Positions 14,724-24,203 of a DNA stretch of 33,534 nt are shown piece by piece; the stretch's first letter is position 1; every line of letters starts with the position of its first letter. The translations under genes were made by a program, and so were the position numbers. This DNA comes from Verrucomicrobiota bacterium (GTDB taxonomy: Bacteria > Verrucomicrobiota > Kiritimatiellia > SS1-B-03-39 > UBA6053): the NCBI GenBank assembly GCA_020831635.1, contig JAFIGC010000049.1:1-33534 (forward strand), given 5' to 3'. Under the pieces are notes generated by a model that saw only the letters and a list, made by a program, of their open reading frames with translations, searched no databases and was not told the DNA's origin.

Positions 14724-16007
14724 CTACTTTTTCTTTTTGGGTTCGACTTCGGTGTCTTTGCCCACGGCGACCTTGGGTGGCTCGGGGCTTTTTTCGTCTT
14801 CCTTTTCCTTGGGCGCTTTCGCCGAGGATTTGGATCCTTTCACGGGTTTGATCGTGAAATCCTGGGGCACATCCGCGAAAAAGGAGCCGCACCCTTTGTC
14901 GGTAATAAAAAAGGTATCGGAAATGCCACAGGTTTTGTCGCCGTCCACGCCCCACAGCCAGGGAATCACATGCAGGGTCATGCCGGGCTTCAACACGGAA
15001 CCGTCGCCCTGAAAAAGACTGAGAATGTAGCCCTCGTCCCAACTGGGCGGGAAGGCGATCCCGATGGAATAGCCGGATCGGGTAATCAGCCGGGCGCCCA
15101 CTTGGTTGTCGGAAATGATGTTGCGGATCATGTTGTCCACGTCGGAAACGGTAATGCCGGGACGCAATTCTTTTCGCGTTTCCGCCAAAGCCAGTTTCAT
15201 GATTTCCTGGGCTTTGTACATGCTGTCGGTCATGTCTCCGCAAATCACGGTCCGCATCATCGCGGTGTGGTAGCGGCGAAAGCAACCGCCGACTTCCAGG
15301 AATACGTGTTCGCCCGGTTGCACTTCCCGCCCTTCCCAGGAGGCGTGGCCGATCATGGTGCGCGGACCCGAGGTGACGTAGGGCATCACCGAGGGAATTT
15401 CGCCGCCGGCGGCAAACATGCCTTGGCTGATGGCGCCCCCGATTTCGTTTTCGGTGACCCCGGCATCGCACATCTCAATGCCGGCTTTCATGCCGGCAAT
15501 GGTGGCGTCGGCCGCTTTTTGCATGACTTCCAACTCGTACTTGGATTTGCAGACGCGCCCTTCTTCCACGATTCCGAAACAGTCCATCAGCCGACTCCGG
15601 TAAAAGGTGGTGTGAAAGGTGTCGCGGTGATAGGCGGGGAAAAAATAAGAGTTCCGCTCATAGCCAATGGATTTGCCTGCGAGTCCAAATTCCACCAGCG
15701 CGGAAATCAACATTTGAATCGCATCCCCGGTGTCGGGATACGGGCGGGTGATTTCCACCCAGGTACGGGCGATCACGTTGGATTCCTCCAATTTCCGGGT
15801 AACCATGAACGGTTCGCTTTCCAACGGCACCACCAAAGCTTGGAAAAAGGAGTAGCCCGTGGTCTGATAATCGGTGAGATACATCAGATTTTCGGGGTCC
15901 GAAATGATGACCGCGTCCATCAGACGTTCGTCCATGCGTTTCCGGAGTTCGTCAATGCGCCGCACGTATTCGGCGTGCGGAAAGGTCATGTCTTCGCGTT
16001 CCAACAT
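14724..16007 (-). CDS. doeA: Ectoine hydrolase (DoeA/EutD-like, M24 fold)
   Basis: The 427-residue protein has a creatinase-type N-terminal domain (about 10-150) and a pita-bread M24 domain (155-385). Metal ligands of true M24 peptidases are replaced: FLEVGG and YHTAMMRT stand where two aspartates are expected, and GYSIGIAFPPSWDEG where the active-site His-Gly motif lies. Loss of metal ligands with retention of GYSIG is a mark of ectoine hydrolases, which open the ectoine ring to N-acetyl-2,4-diaminobutyrate. The last 40 or so residues are a Lys/Glu/Pro-rich tail ending EPKKKK, unusual for the family. The start overlaps the transaminase stop (TAATG). Confidence 0.85.
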   Translation of the reverse strand: MLEREDMTFPHAEYVRRIDELRKRMDERLMDAVIISDPENLMYLTDYQTTGYSFFQALVVPLESEPFMVTRKLEESNVIARTWVEITRPYPDTGDAIQMLISALVEFGLAGKSIGYERNSYFFPAYHRDTFHTTFYRSRLMDCFGIVEEGRVCKSKYELEVMQKAADATIAGMKAGIEMCDAGVTENEIGGAISQGMFAAGGEIPSVMPYVTSGPRTMIGHASWEGREVQPGEHVFLEVGGCFRRYHTAMMRTVICGDMTDSMYKAQEIMKLALAETRKELRPGITVSDVDNMIRNIISDNQVGARLITRSGYSIGIAFPPSWDEGYILSLFQGDGSVLKPGMTLHVIPWLWGVDGDKTCGISDTFFITDKGCGSFFADVPQDFTIKPVKGSKSSAKAPKEKEDEKSPEPPKVAVGKDTEVEPKKKK

Positions 16008-17263
16008 TAGTTTGCCTCCGTTTGACGGTGAACGGCGTCGGAGAAAATCTCCAGGCCGGCGAGGAGTTCGTCCTCGGGAATGGTGAGGGGGGGAATCAGT
16101 TTCAACACCTGTCCGCCTACCCCGCAGGGTCCGAACAACAGGCCGTGTTCAAAACAGTCGTGGGCGATGGCCTTGGCCAGAGCGCCGTCTTTCACATCCA
16201 GGGCTTGCATCATCCCCTTGCCGCGTACGGCGTAACCTTTGTCCGCATGGGCCTCGGCCAACTTTTGCAAATGTTCGCGCATGATTTCGCCTTTGGCCCG
16301 GGTTTCGGAGAGCAACTTGTCATCCTCGAAAAACCGCAACGCTTCCCGTCCGGCCACAAAGGAGAGGTTCTGTCCCCGGAAAGTGCCGGTATGCTGCCCC
16401 GGTTTCCAGTGGCGGTCGTGCTCGGGTTTCACCAGGTTCATGGCCATGGGGGTGCCGGCGCCGCCAATCCCTTTGGCCAAGGTGATGATGTCGGGTTCCA
16501 GTCCCATGCCTTCAAAACTGAAATACCGCCCGGTGCGTCCGCAGCCGGCCTGGATGTCGTCCACGATCAGAAGCGCCCCCACATCATGGGCCAACTTTTG
16601 CAGGGCCAAAAGCCATTCCTGGCTGGCCACGTTTACCCCGCCTTCGGCTTGAATGGCCTCGACCAAGAACGCGGCCGGTTTTTCCAGCCCCCCGGAAGTG
16701 TTTTCCAAAAGGGCGCGCAAAGTGTCCAGACTCTCCAAACCGCCCCCGGTATGGTTGTCAAAAGGCCAATGCGAAACATCGTCCAAGGTCACCCCGGCGG
16801 CGTTGCGGAACACTTCGTTCGCGGTGCAGGCCAGGGAACCCAAGGTCATGCCGTGAAAACCTTGGCTGAACGCGATGATGTGACTCCGTCCGGTCACCAG
16901 ACGAGCCAGCTTCAAGGAAGCCTCGACGGCATTGGTACCCGTGGGGCCCATGAACTGCAGCTTGTAGTCCATGTTGCGAGGCCGCAGGATGGTTTCCACG
17001 AAGGCCTGAATGAAATCCCGCTTGGCAACGGTCATCATATCCAGACTGTGCAACACCCCGTTTTTCTCCAGATACGCGATCATGGCCGCTTTCATGGACG
17101 GAGGATTGTGACCCAGGTTCAATACGCCGGCTCCGGCATAAAAATCCAAATAGGTCTTTCCGTTTTCGTCCGTCTGTTTTGCATTTTCCGCGGTTTCGAA
17201 CACCACGGGATAGACCCGTGAGTAGGCGCGAATTTCGGACTCGTATTCTTCAAACCAATCCAT
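16007..17263 (-). CDS. doeD: Diaminobutyrate transaminase (EctB-type, class III) in a catabolic operon
   Basis: The 418-residue PLP enzyme follows EctB closely along its length: RAYSRVYPVVFETA, DFYAGAGVLNLGHN, QFMGPTGTNAVEASLKLAR (phosphate-binding GPTGT at 106-110), IVDDIQAGCGRTG (Asp235/236) and the PLP-binding Lys264 in TLAKGIGGAGTPMAM. EctB normally makes 2,4-diaminobutyrate from aspartate semialdehyde for ectoine synthesis. Here it stands between deacetylase and hydrolase genes with no ectA or ectC, so the reverse direction (diaminobutyrate to aspartate semialdehyde) is more likely. AAAGGAA six bases before the ATG supports the start. The gene overlaps the next by one base. Confidence 0.88.
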   Translation of the reverse strand: MDWFEEYESEIRAYSRVYPVVFETAENAKQTDENGKTYLDFYAGAGVLNLGHNPPSMKAAMIAYLEKNGVLHSLDMMTVAKRDFIQAFVETILRPRNMDYKLQFMGPTGTNAVEASLKLARLVTGRSHIIAFSQGFHGMTLGSLACTANEVFRNAAGVTLDDVSHWPFDNHTGGGLESLDTLRALLENTSGGLEKPAAFLVEAIQAEGGVNVASQEWLLALQKLAHDVGALLIVDDIQAGCGRTGRYFSFEGMGLEPDIITLAKGIGGAGTPMAMNLVKPEHDRHWKPGQHTGTFRGQNLSFVAGREALRFFEDDKLLSETRAKGEIMREHLQKLAEAHADKGYAVRGKGMMQALDVKDGALAKAIAHDCFEHGLLFGPCGVGGQVLKLIPPLTIPEDELLAGLEIFSDAVHRQTEAN

Positions 17264-17307
17264 TTTGTTTCCTTTCGTTCTCGTGTATCGTCGTCTGTGT
17301 GAAAAAT

Positions 17308-18501
17308 TCAGGCATCGTCTTCTCCCGGCGGGGGAACGCCCGCGAGGCGGGAGAACACCCGCACCACCGGCGCGATGACCGCGTCATTGAAGCCATAATA
17401 CGGGCTGTGGCAGGATTCCCCATAGAGGGTCCCGAACTCCGGATCGTCTTGCGAAATGCCCACCAGAGCAAAGGCGCCGGGAATCCTTTTCAGATATTCT
17501 CCGAAATCCTCCGAGGCCATGATCGGCAACATCAAATCGGTCTCATCCACCCGCGGACCGAAATCCTCTTTCAGGGCCGACCTGTATTGTAACGCGGGTT
17601 CTGGATGATTGATCGTCGGGTCGTATCGCGGCGCCGGGAAAATTTCCGCCTCCACCCCGTAACTCGCCGCCGTGTTCCGGCTGATTTCCTCAATGAGTTG
17701 GAAAACGGGTTCGCGCCAGCGGGGCAGGGAAAAACGAATGCTTCCTTCCAGCACCGCCCTTTCCGGGGTCACCGTCAGCCCGCTGCGCGCATCCACCGAA
17801 GTCACGCTCACCACCACATCCGCCTGCGGCGGCAAGCGACGACTGACGATTTGTTGTAGGTTCAGAATGACCGCCGCCGCGGCCAGCACCGGATCGCGGG
17901 TCTCCTCGGGCTGGGAGGCATGTCCTCCCCTGCCCTTCAGTTCAATCCTGAACGTGCCATTGCCCGACATAACCGTCCCCGCCGGACAAAGCGCCCGCCC
18001 CAAAGGCAGCGACGGCCAGTTGTGCCAGCCATAAATACAATCAACGCCCTCCAACGCACTCGCTTCGATCATTTTGGCGGCCCCGTGCCCCCCCTCCTCC
18101 GCCGGCTGAAACACCAAGGACACCGGCCCCGGCAAAAGCTCCGCATGCAGTTGAAACCAAGCCCCCGCCGCCAACAATGTGGCCATGTGACCGTCGTGAC
18201 CGCAGGCATGCATCACGCCCGGTACCCGCGAAGCATAAGGAACCCCCGAAGCTTCTTCAATGGGCAAGGCGTCCATATCCGCGCGAAACGCAAGATGAGG
18301 GCCGACGCGATCCGGAGCAATGGTGCCCACCGTTCCCGTGTCCGCACATGCGCGCCAGGGAATGTTCAATTCCGTCAGTGCCTCCCGAATCGTATTCGCG
18401 GTTTCCCGTTCCTCCCATCTCAACTCTGGACATTGGTGCAGAAAACGACGGCGATCAATCGCCGTTTGCAGGATCCGTTGCCAAGGCGTCGCATCAACCA
18501 T
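17308..18501 (-). CDS. doeB2: M20 amidohydrolase, probable N-acetyl-diaminobutyrate deacetylase (DoeB2-like)
   Basis: The 397-residue metallohydrolase shows M20D motifs: FRADMDALP (72-80), HACGHDGH (98-105), FQPAEEGG (131-138), GWHNWP (158-163) and GESCHSPYYGFND near the end, providing the Cys/His/Glu metal ligands and the general base. The dimerisation domain lies in the middle (GRGGHASQPEETRDP). M20D enzymes remove acyl groups from amino acids. In operons with an ectoine hydrolase, members named DoeB2 deacetylate N2-acetyl-2,4-diaminobutyrate. The next gene starts 45 bases downstream. No ribosome binding site is visible before the ATG. IAA-amino acid or hippurate hydrolase would be the alternative without the context. 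Confidence 0.85.
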   Translation of the reverse strand: MVDATPWQRILQTAIDRRRFLHQCPELRWEERETANTIREALTELNIPWRACADTGTVGTIAPDRVGPHLAFRADMDALPIEEASGVPYASRVPGVMHACGHDGHMATLLAAGAWFQLHAELLPGPVSLVFQPAEEGGHGAAKMIEASALEGVDCIYGWHNWPSLPLGRALCPAGTVMSGNGTFRIELKGRGGHASQPEETRDPVLAAAAVILNLQQIVSRRLPPQADVVVSVTSVDARSGLTVTPERAVLEGSIRFSLPRWREPVFQLIEEISRNTAASYGVEAEIFPAPRYDPTINHPEPALQYRSALKEDFGPRVDETDLMLPIMASEDFGEYLKRIPGAFALVGISQDDPEFGTLYGESCHSPYYGFNDAVIAPVVRVFSRLAGVPPPGEDDA

Positions 18502-18631
18502 CGTTCAAAAAACACACGCGACCCAAAATCGCGGCTTTCCCAAGTGCATCCAGCAAGAGATGATAAATTGAACAGACGAAAAACATATCTTCAATTTAGA
18601 CCTGAAGCCCAGTTCCACAAGGGAAAAAGAC

Positions 18632-18651
18632 AAAAAGGGTCTACACCCCCG
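18632..18651 (-). terminator. Weak terminator after the histidine kinase gene
   Basis: On the minus strand GGGT, loop GTAG and ACCC form a small stem followed by TTTTTGTCTTTTT. It lies between the kinase stop and the start of the ectoine operon, so it could end the kinase transcript. Confidence 0.35.
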
Positions 18652-18737
18652 GAATCTGACAAAAATGGGACGCCATGGAACAGACATGAAAAAAGGGCAC
18701 AAAGTCAGTTCTTTGACGCTCGGAAACCCGGGTTCCG

Positions 18738-20411
18738 CTACTCCCGAAGCGCCTTGGCAAGAATCGTTAGTATCGCCTCAACTGTAAAAGGTTTCGCAAT
18801 AAAATGTTTGAATCCGGCTCCGGTGGCCTGCGGACTTTCCCCGTTCACGGTCAATCCGCTGCAGGCGATGGCCTTGATGTCGGGATTCATGACTCTGAGG
18901 GCGACAAGGGTGTCGGCGCCGTCCAGGACCGGCATGGACATGTCGGTCACCACGATGGCGATTTTCTCCCGATGCGCCGCATAAGTGGCGACGGCCTCGG
19001 CGCCGTTGGACGCCAACAGGACATGATAGCCAAAACGCTCCAAGGTTTTTTGGGCGATGATCCGGATATATTCCTCGTCATCCACGAGCAGCACCCACTC
19101 TCCATTGCCTCGGGGAAGGTGAACTTGTTTTTGAATGGTCATGTCGTCTGCCTTCGTGGTGGTATTGGCGGGCAAGTACACCTTGAAGGTGCTTCCCTGG
19201 CCCATTTCGCTGGAAACGGTGATGAATCCGCCGTGGCTCTTGACAATGGCCATGGTGGTGGAGAGGCCCATGCCAGAGCCCATCCCGATTTCCTTGGTGG
19301 TGAAGAACGGCTCGAAAATCCGATCCATGACCTTCGGAAACATCCCGACCCCATTGTCCGTCAATTTCACCATGACATACGCGCCCAGCCGGACATCCGG
19401 ATTCATTCCTGAGTCGGTTTCGTTGATTTGGGTATTTTCCATGCTGACGCTCAGGTCGCCCCCCTCGGGCATGGCATCCCGCGCGTTCACGCAAAGATTT
19501 GTAAATACTTGTTGCAACTGGGTGGAATCCCCCGTGACCATCCACAGGTCGCAACTGGGCGCAAACGTGAAATGAATATTCTTGGGAAACGTGTCCCGGA
19601 CGATTTTCTGGAGTTTATGCAAAATGTCGATGGGATTGACCCGAATGCGTTGCCCTTCAATCCCGCACGCAAAACCCAGCACCTGCCGGATCAACTCCGC
19701 CCCGTGCTTCGCACTGGACTCCAATGTGGCCAGCATCTCACGATCCTCGGCATCGCTCATTTTGCCCCCGAGGATTTCGACGGCCATCAGGATGGGGGTG
19801 AGCACATTGTTCAAGTCGTGCGCGATCCCGCTGGCCAGCGTGCCAATGCTCTCCATACGCTGCACCCGCAAAATCTGCGCCTCAAGATTTCTGCGCTCGC
19901 TAATGTCACGGATGTTGCATTGAATCACCTTGTTGTCTTTTTCCAGATAGACGTTGCTGACGAATTCCACCGCGATTTGCCGTCCGTCCACCGTTTCCAG
20001 CGGCAGGTCGTCATAGCGCACGTATTTTTGCGCCTGCAATTCCACGAATTTGGCCTTGTTGGCGACGATATGCTTGAACAGGCCCAGTTCCCACACCTCT
20101 TTTCCAAGAAAATCCGCGTGCGAGAGCCCCAACAGATTGATCAAAAACGGATTCACATCCACGATCATCCCCGTCTCCGCATCGAGGATCAGAATGCCAT
20201 CCTTGGCCGACTCGAAAAGGCGGCGATACCGGAGTTCCGAAGCGCGCAGCGTCTCCGCCATTTCCGCCCGGATATTGGCTTCACCGGTTCTTGTATTTGC
20301 CTGATCCGTGCGGATGTTGGCCTCATCCGTTCTCGCATTGGCTTGGTCGGTCCGGGCATCCGCCTCTTCGATGGGCGTGCGGGTCTCTGGAGCATTTAGT
20401 TCTGTTTTCAT
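18738..20411 (-). CDS. Hybrid histidine kinase (heptad repeats, PAS, HisKA, HATPase, receiver)
   Basis: The 557-residue protein has no membrane segment. Residues 19-54 are five 7-residue repeats of the type ARTDQAN, predicted to form a coiled coil. A PAS domain follows (about 57-175, RYRRLFESAKDGILILDAET, RQIAVEFVSNVYL), then HisKA with phospho-acceptor His198 (ASGIAHDLNN), a HATPase domain with N box (NLCVNARDAM), G1 (DNGVGM) and G2 (GMGSGMGLS), and a receiver domain (438-557) with acidic pair VDDEE and phospho-acceptor Asp490 (VTDMSMP). It is a cytoplasmic hybrid sensor kinase. Similar repeat-headed kinases are known to me mainly from Verrucomicrobiota. Its partner and signal are unknown. 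It lies upstream of the ectoine operon on the same strand. Confidence 0.93.
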   Translation of the reverse strand: MKTELNAPETRTPIEEADARTDQANARTDEANIRTDQANTRTGEANIRAEMAETLRASELRYRRLFESAKDGILILDAETGMIVDVNPFLINLLGLSHADFLGKEVWELGLFKHIVANKAKFVELQAQKYVRYDDLPLETVDGRQIAVEFVSNVYLEKDNKVIQCNIRDISERRNLEAQILRVQRMESIGTLASGIAHDLNNVLTPILMAVEILGGKMSDAEDREMLATLESSAKHGAELIRQVLGFACGIEGQRIRVNPIDILHKLQKIVRDTFPKNIHFTFAPSCDLWMVTGDSTQLQQVFTNLCVNARDAMPEGGDLSVSMENTQINETDSGMNPDVRLGAYVMVKLTDNGVGMFPKVMDRIFEPFFTTKEIGMGSGMGLSTTMAIVKSHGGFITVSSEMGQGSTFKVYLPANTTTKADDMTIQKQVHLPRGNGEWVLLVDDEEYIRIIAQKTLERFGYHVLLASNGAEAVATYAAHREKIAIVVTDMSMPVLDGADTLVALRVMNPDIKAIACSGLTVNGESPQATGAGFKHFIAKPFTVEAILTILAKALRE

Positions 20412-20510
20412 ATGGCGCTATCAACGTGGCGCAGGGTTTTGTGGAACACGTCGCCTCACATTCATCACCTGCTGATGTAAAGAGTATCCCAAATCATTCT
20501 CTTTTTTTCC

Positions 20511-20528
20511 ATGGGGTGATCACCCCAT
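20511..20528. promoter_or_regulatory. 18-bp perfect palindrome, possible operator
   Basis: ATGGGGTGA and TCACCCCAT are exact complements. The site lies 100 bases upstream of the histidine kinase start, in the divergent control region. On the minus strand a GATACT box follows about 20 bases further, which could be a -10 element, so the palindrome would cover the -35 area. Confidence 0.4.
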
Positions 20529-20598
20529 ACGCCCCGTTGAAGGTTGAGGGTGGCTGGTTGCCCGTTATGGGTTGCGGGTTGTCGGTTGCTTGTTCACC

Positions 20599-20891
20599 GT
20601 TCGAAGTTGGAAGTTCGATGTTCAAAGTTCTCTTTTCCCGTCGAAAGCCCCCACCTCCGACGGGTCCCACGAGTCCGACGGGTCCGACCCGCATCGCTTG
20701 CACCTCCGGGGCGCTCGAAATATTTGCCCCGCCAACCCGGGGCAGCGGTCGTTCCTCCCTGACCCCGGGCTAACCGCTGTTGCCTCCGGGGCAGGATGTT
20801 CGGCGTTCTCTTTTGCCCCCTTCGCCCCAGCCGATGCGGAGATCGGCGCTCCCGTCCCCCTTCGCCCCCCAAAATCAATCCTCACGATGCT
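20599..20891 (+). repeat. Intergenic repeat copy, long version
   Basis: Recognisable blocks in order are GTTCGAAGTTGGAAGTTCG, ACCTCCGACGGGTCCCACGA, GGTCCGACCCGCATCGCTTG, TGTTCGGCGTTCTC, CCCCTTCGCCCCAGCCGATG and TCAATCCTCACGATGCTTGA. Several recur at 32092-32241 in plus orientation, and one recurs inverted at 13262-13345. The short words inside (TTCGAAGTT, TTCGATGTT, GTCCGACGG) are themselves near-repeats. Confidence 0.7.
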
Positions 20892-21041
20892 TGAAGGTCG
20901 AAAGTCTTTAGCGGTTTCGTTACGCCGCCTCCGTGCTTGCCACGGTGGGGCGACGACTCTGTGCCCGAATCATTCCCACCCATGCCTATCCACGGGAAAG
21001 AAACGCTTGCATGAATCCGCTTTTTAATTATGTGAGACTTT

Positions 21042-22195
21042 ATGAACAATTCTGCATCGACATCCGGGAAGCCTATTCGAACGATTGCGCTGGTCCTCTG
21101 CGTCTTGGCGGCCGGCATGGGGGCATGGTTGGGACTGTCCGCCTTGGGAACCGGGTCTTTGCCGCCCGGCTGCGGGGAAGGCGCGGGTTGCGGGGAAGTG
21201 CTCACCTCCCCCTGGTCGCGCTGGTACGGGCTGCCGGTGGCCTGGGGCGCCGTGGGCGCGTATGTGGCCCTCGCCATTTCACTGGTCGCCCGAAAACCCA
21301 AGGCCACCGCGTTTTTCGCCACCACGGTACTGGGAGGAGTGGTCTGGTTTGTGTTCTTGCAGGCGGCGGTGATGCGGGTCTTTTGCCTGTATTGCATGAT
21401 TGACCATGGGATCGGGTCCCTGGCGGCCATCCTCGCCCTTCGCCTGGCCCGTCCCTCCAAGGCACCCATCCTCCTGGGTCTGGCGGCGACACTGCTGTTC
21501 GCGGGCTTGCACGCCCTTCAACCCCGGCGCATTCACACCCTGCGCGCCCCCGTCGAGGGAGACGCCGATTTCCGGAGTCCGGACGGGCGACGCGGTCTGG
21601 CATTGCTGGAGGGCGCCCTGGTGCTGGACGTGGCCGCCTCCCCCCTGATCGGCTCCCCCGACGCCACCCAAATCCTCGTGACCCTGGTGGATTACGCCTG
21701 CCCCCACTGCCGGGCCCTTCACCACGAATTGGTTCGCCATCAGCAACAACACCCTGAAGATCTCGCCTTCCTGGTCCTGCCCACCCCCATCCATCCGGAT
21801 TGCAATCCCCTGATGCAACAGGTTCCGGAACGATTTAACGACAGTTGCGACATTGCCCTTCTGTCGCTGGGGCTTTTTCACACTCACCCCGAGCTTTGGC
21901 CGGACTTTGATTTGTGGTTGTTTGAGCCTACGACACCCCGGACCCTGTGGGATGTCCGCCAGCACTTGGAATACACGCTGGGGGCGGATCCCGACGCCCT
22001 GAAAGCCCACCCGTCCGCCCGGGCCGATCTCACTCGCAACGTCGGGGCTTTCGCGGACTTGCCCGTGGACGACCCCGGCGAACGCCGCCTGCCCGTCCTC
22101 CTCGCCGCCGGACATCCCCCCGTGATCGGCCCCGCCGGACGCCTCGACCGACTTCCCCATCTCGTCCCCGTCCAACCCCACCCGGAGTCCCCCGA

Positions 22196-22199
<4 letters not shown>
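21042..22199 (+). CDS. VKOR-thioredoxin (DsbA-like) fusion, disulfide-forming membrane enzyme
   Basis: The 385-residue protein fuses a vitamin K epoxide reductase domain to a thioredoxin-fold domain. In the membrane part (about 10-160) the loop cysteines are Cys44 and Cys50, followed by SRWYGLPVAWGA and the quinone-side pair Cys115-x-x-Cys118 (FCLYC), with hydrophobic segments at about 12-32, 66-83, 92-112 and 122-156. The C-terminal part has the CPHC active site at 220-223 (VDYACPHCRALHH), as in DsbA. Such fusions oxidise cysteines of exported proteins and pass electrons to quinones. The stop overlaps the ATG of the moxR gene, so the two are translationally coupled, which suggests its clients are made by this cluster. 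Confidence 0.92.
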
Positions 22200-23214
<1,015 letters not shown>

Positions 23215-23215
<1 letters not shown>

Positions 23216-24201
23216 TGAATTCCCGGGTCACCCCTCCTCCCCTGCCATCGGCCAAACCGGTGGTGCACCGCTACCTGAGCCCCACCGATATCCGGGCGCT
23301 TCGCGACCTCGAGTTCCATCCGCGCCGCATGACCCACGGCATGTTCAGCGGACGCCACGCCTCCCCCCAACGCGGCCAAAGCTCCGAATTCAGCGACTAC
23401 CGGGAGTACACCCCCGGCGACGAAATGAAAAATCTCGACTGGAAGGTGCTCGGTCGCAGCGACCGCCTCTACATCAAAACCTTCGAACATCAGGCGCAGA
23501 TGGATGTGTATCTGCTGGTGGACGCCTCGGCCAGCATGGAGTATGGCCGCAAGGGCGCCGTCTCCGCGGGCCGCCTGCTCCGCAAGCACCCGGAAGCCCC
23601 CGACCATGGCAAAATCGATTACGCCTGCCGCCTCGCCGCCGCCATCGCTTGGCTGGTCACCCGTCAACAGGACCGCGCCGGCCTCGGAATCGCCCAACGC
23701 GGTCTGCTCGATTTTCTGCCCGCGCGCGGAACCACCCCCCACGTCTTCGAACTGGTGGACCGGCTCGATCAACTCCATCCCATGCACGGATCCGGCCTCG
23801 CCCTCGCCCTGCGGGACCTGGCCCTTCGCCTGCGCCGCCGCGCCGTGATCCTGATCTTTTCCGATTTGATGGACGACGGGGAGGACGAGATCCTCCTGGA
23901 ACTCCGCAAGGCCCGCCATCGGGGACATACGCTCGGACTCTTCCACGTGCTCCATCCCCATGAACTCGACCTGCCGGATTTCGGAGAGGTTCTGCTCACC
24001 GACAGCGAAAAGACCTCCCGCGAAATTCGTTTTCACGCCCCCGACATCCGCGAGGCCTACGCCGAACGCATTGCCGCATACCTGCACCGCTGGCACGAAG
24101 GGGCGCTCTCCCTCGGGGTGGATCACCTGCTCGCCCCCACCCATCGTCCCGCCCCGGATCTGCTCCGCGAATTTCTCACCTCCCACGGGCGGAGATCCTG
24201 A
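23215..24201 (+). CDS. DUF58 protein with VWA-like fold
   Basis: The 328-residue protein shows the DUF58 signature FSDYREYTPGDEMKNLDW (59-76) with RLYIKTFE behind it, and a metal-ion-dependent adhesion site DASAS (103-107) in a VWA-like domain (LVDASASMEYG, AVILIFSDLMDDGED). There is no membrane segment. DUF58 proteins regularly accompany MoxR ATPases and are thought to be their substrate or adaptor, linking to membrane VWA proteins. A hydrophobic-poor insertion (RKGAVSAGRLLRKHPEAPD) after the first motif is longer than usual. The start codon overlaps the moxR stop. Confidence 0.92.
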
Positions 24202-24203
24202 CC

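Larger units (their letters stand above)
20412..21041. other. Intergenic region between divergent genes, filled with repeats
   Basis: The 630 bases separate the histidine kinase (minus) from the VKOR operon (plus). They hold an 18-bp palindrome (20511-20528), a run of loosely repeated GGTTG-type words (20535-20598) and a long copy of the intergenic repeat family (about 20599-20891). Frames translated from it give Arg/Pro/Thr-rich peptides with no domain and are rejected as genes. No clear promoter was identified for the plus-strand operon. Confidence 0.6.

Noticed and set aside
14716-15471. N-terminal extension of the aldehyde dehydrogenase frame into the hydrolase gene
   Set aside because: The extension is out-of-frame reading of the hydrolase and has Arg/His-rich noise; the aldehyde dehydrogenase domain begins at the ATG at 14715.
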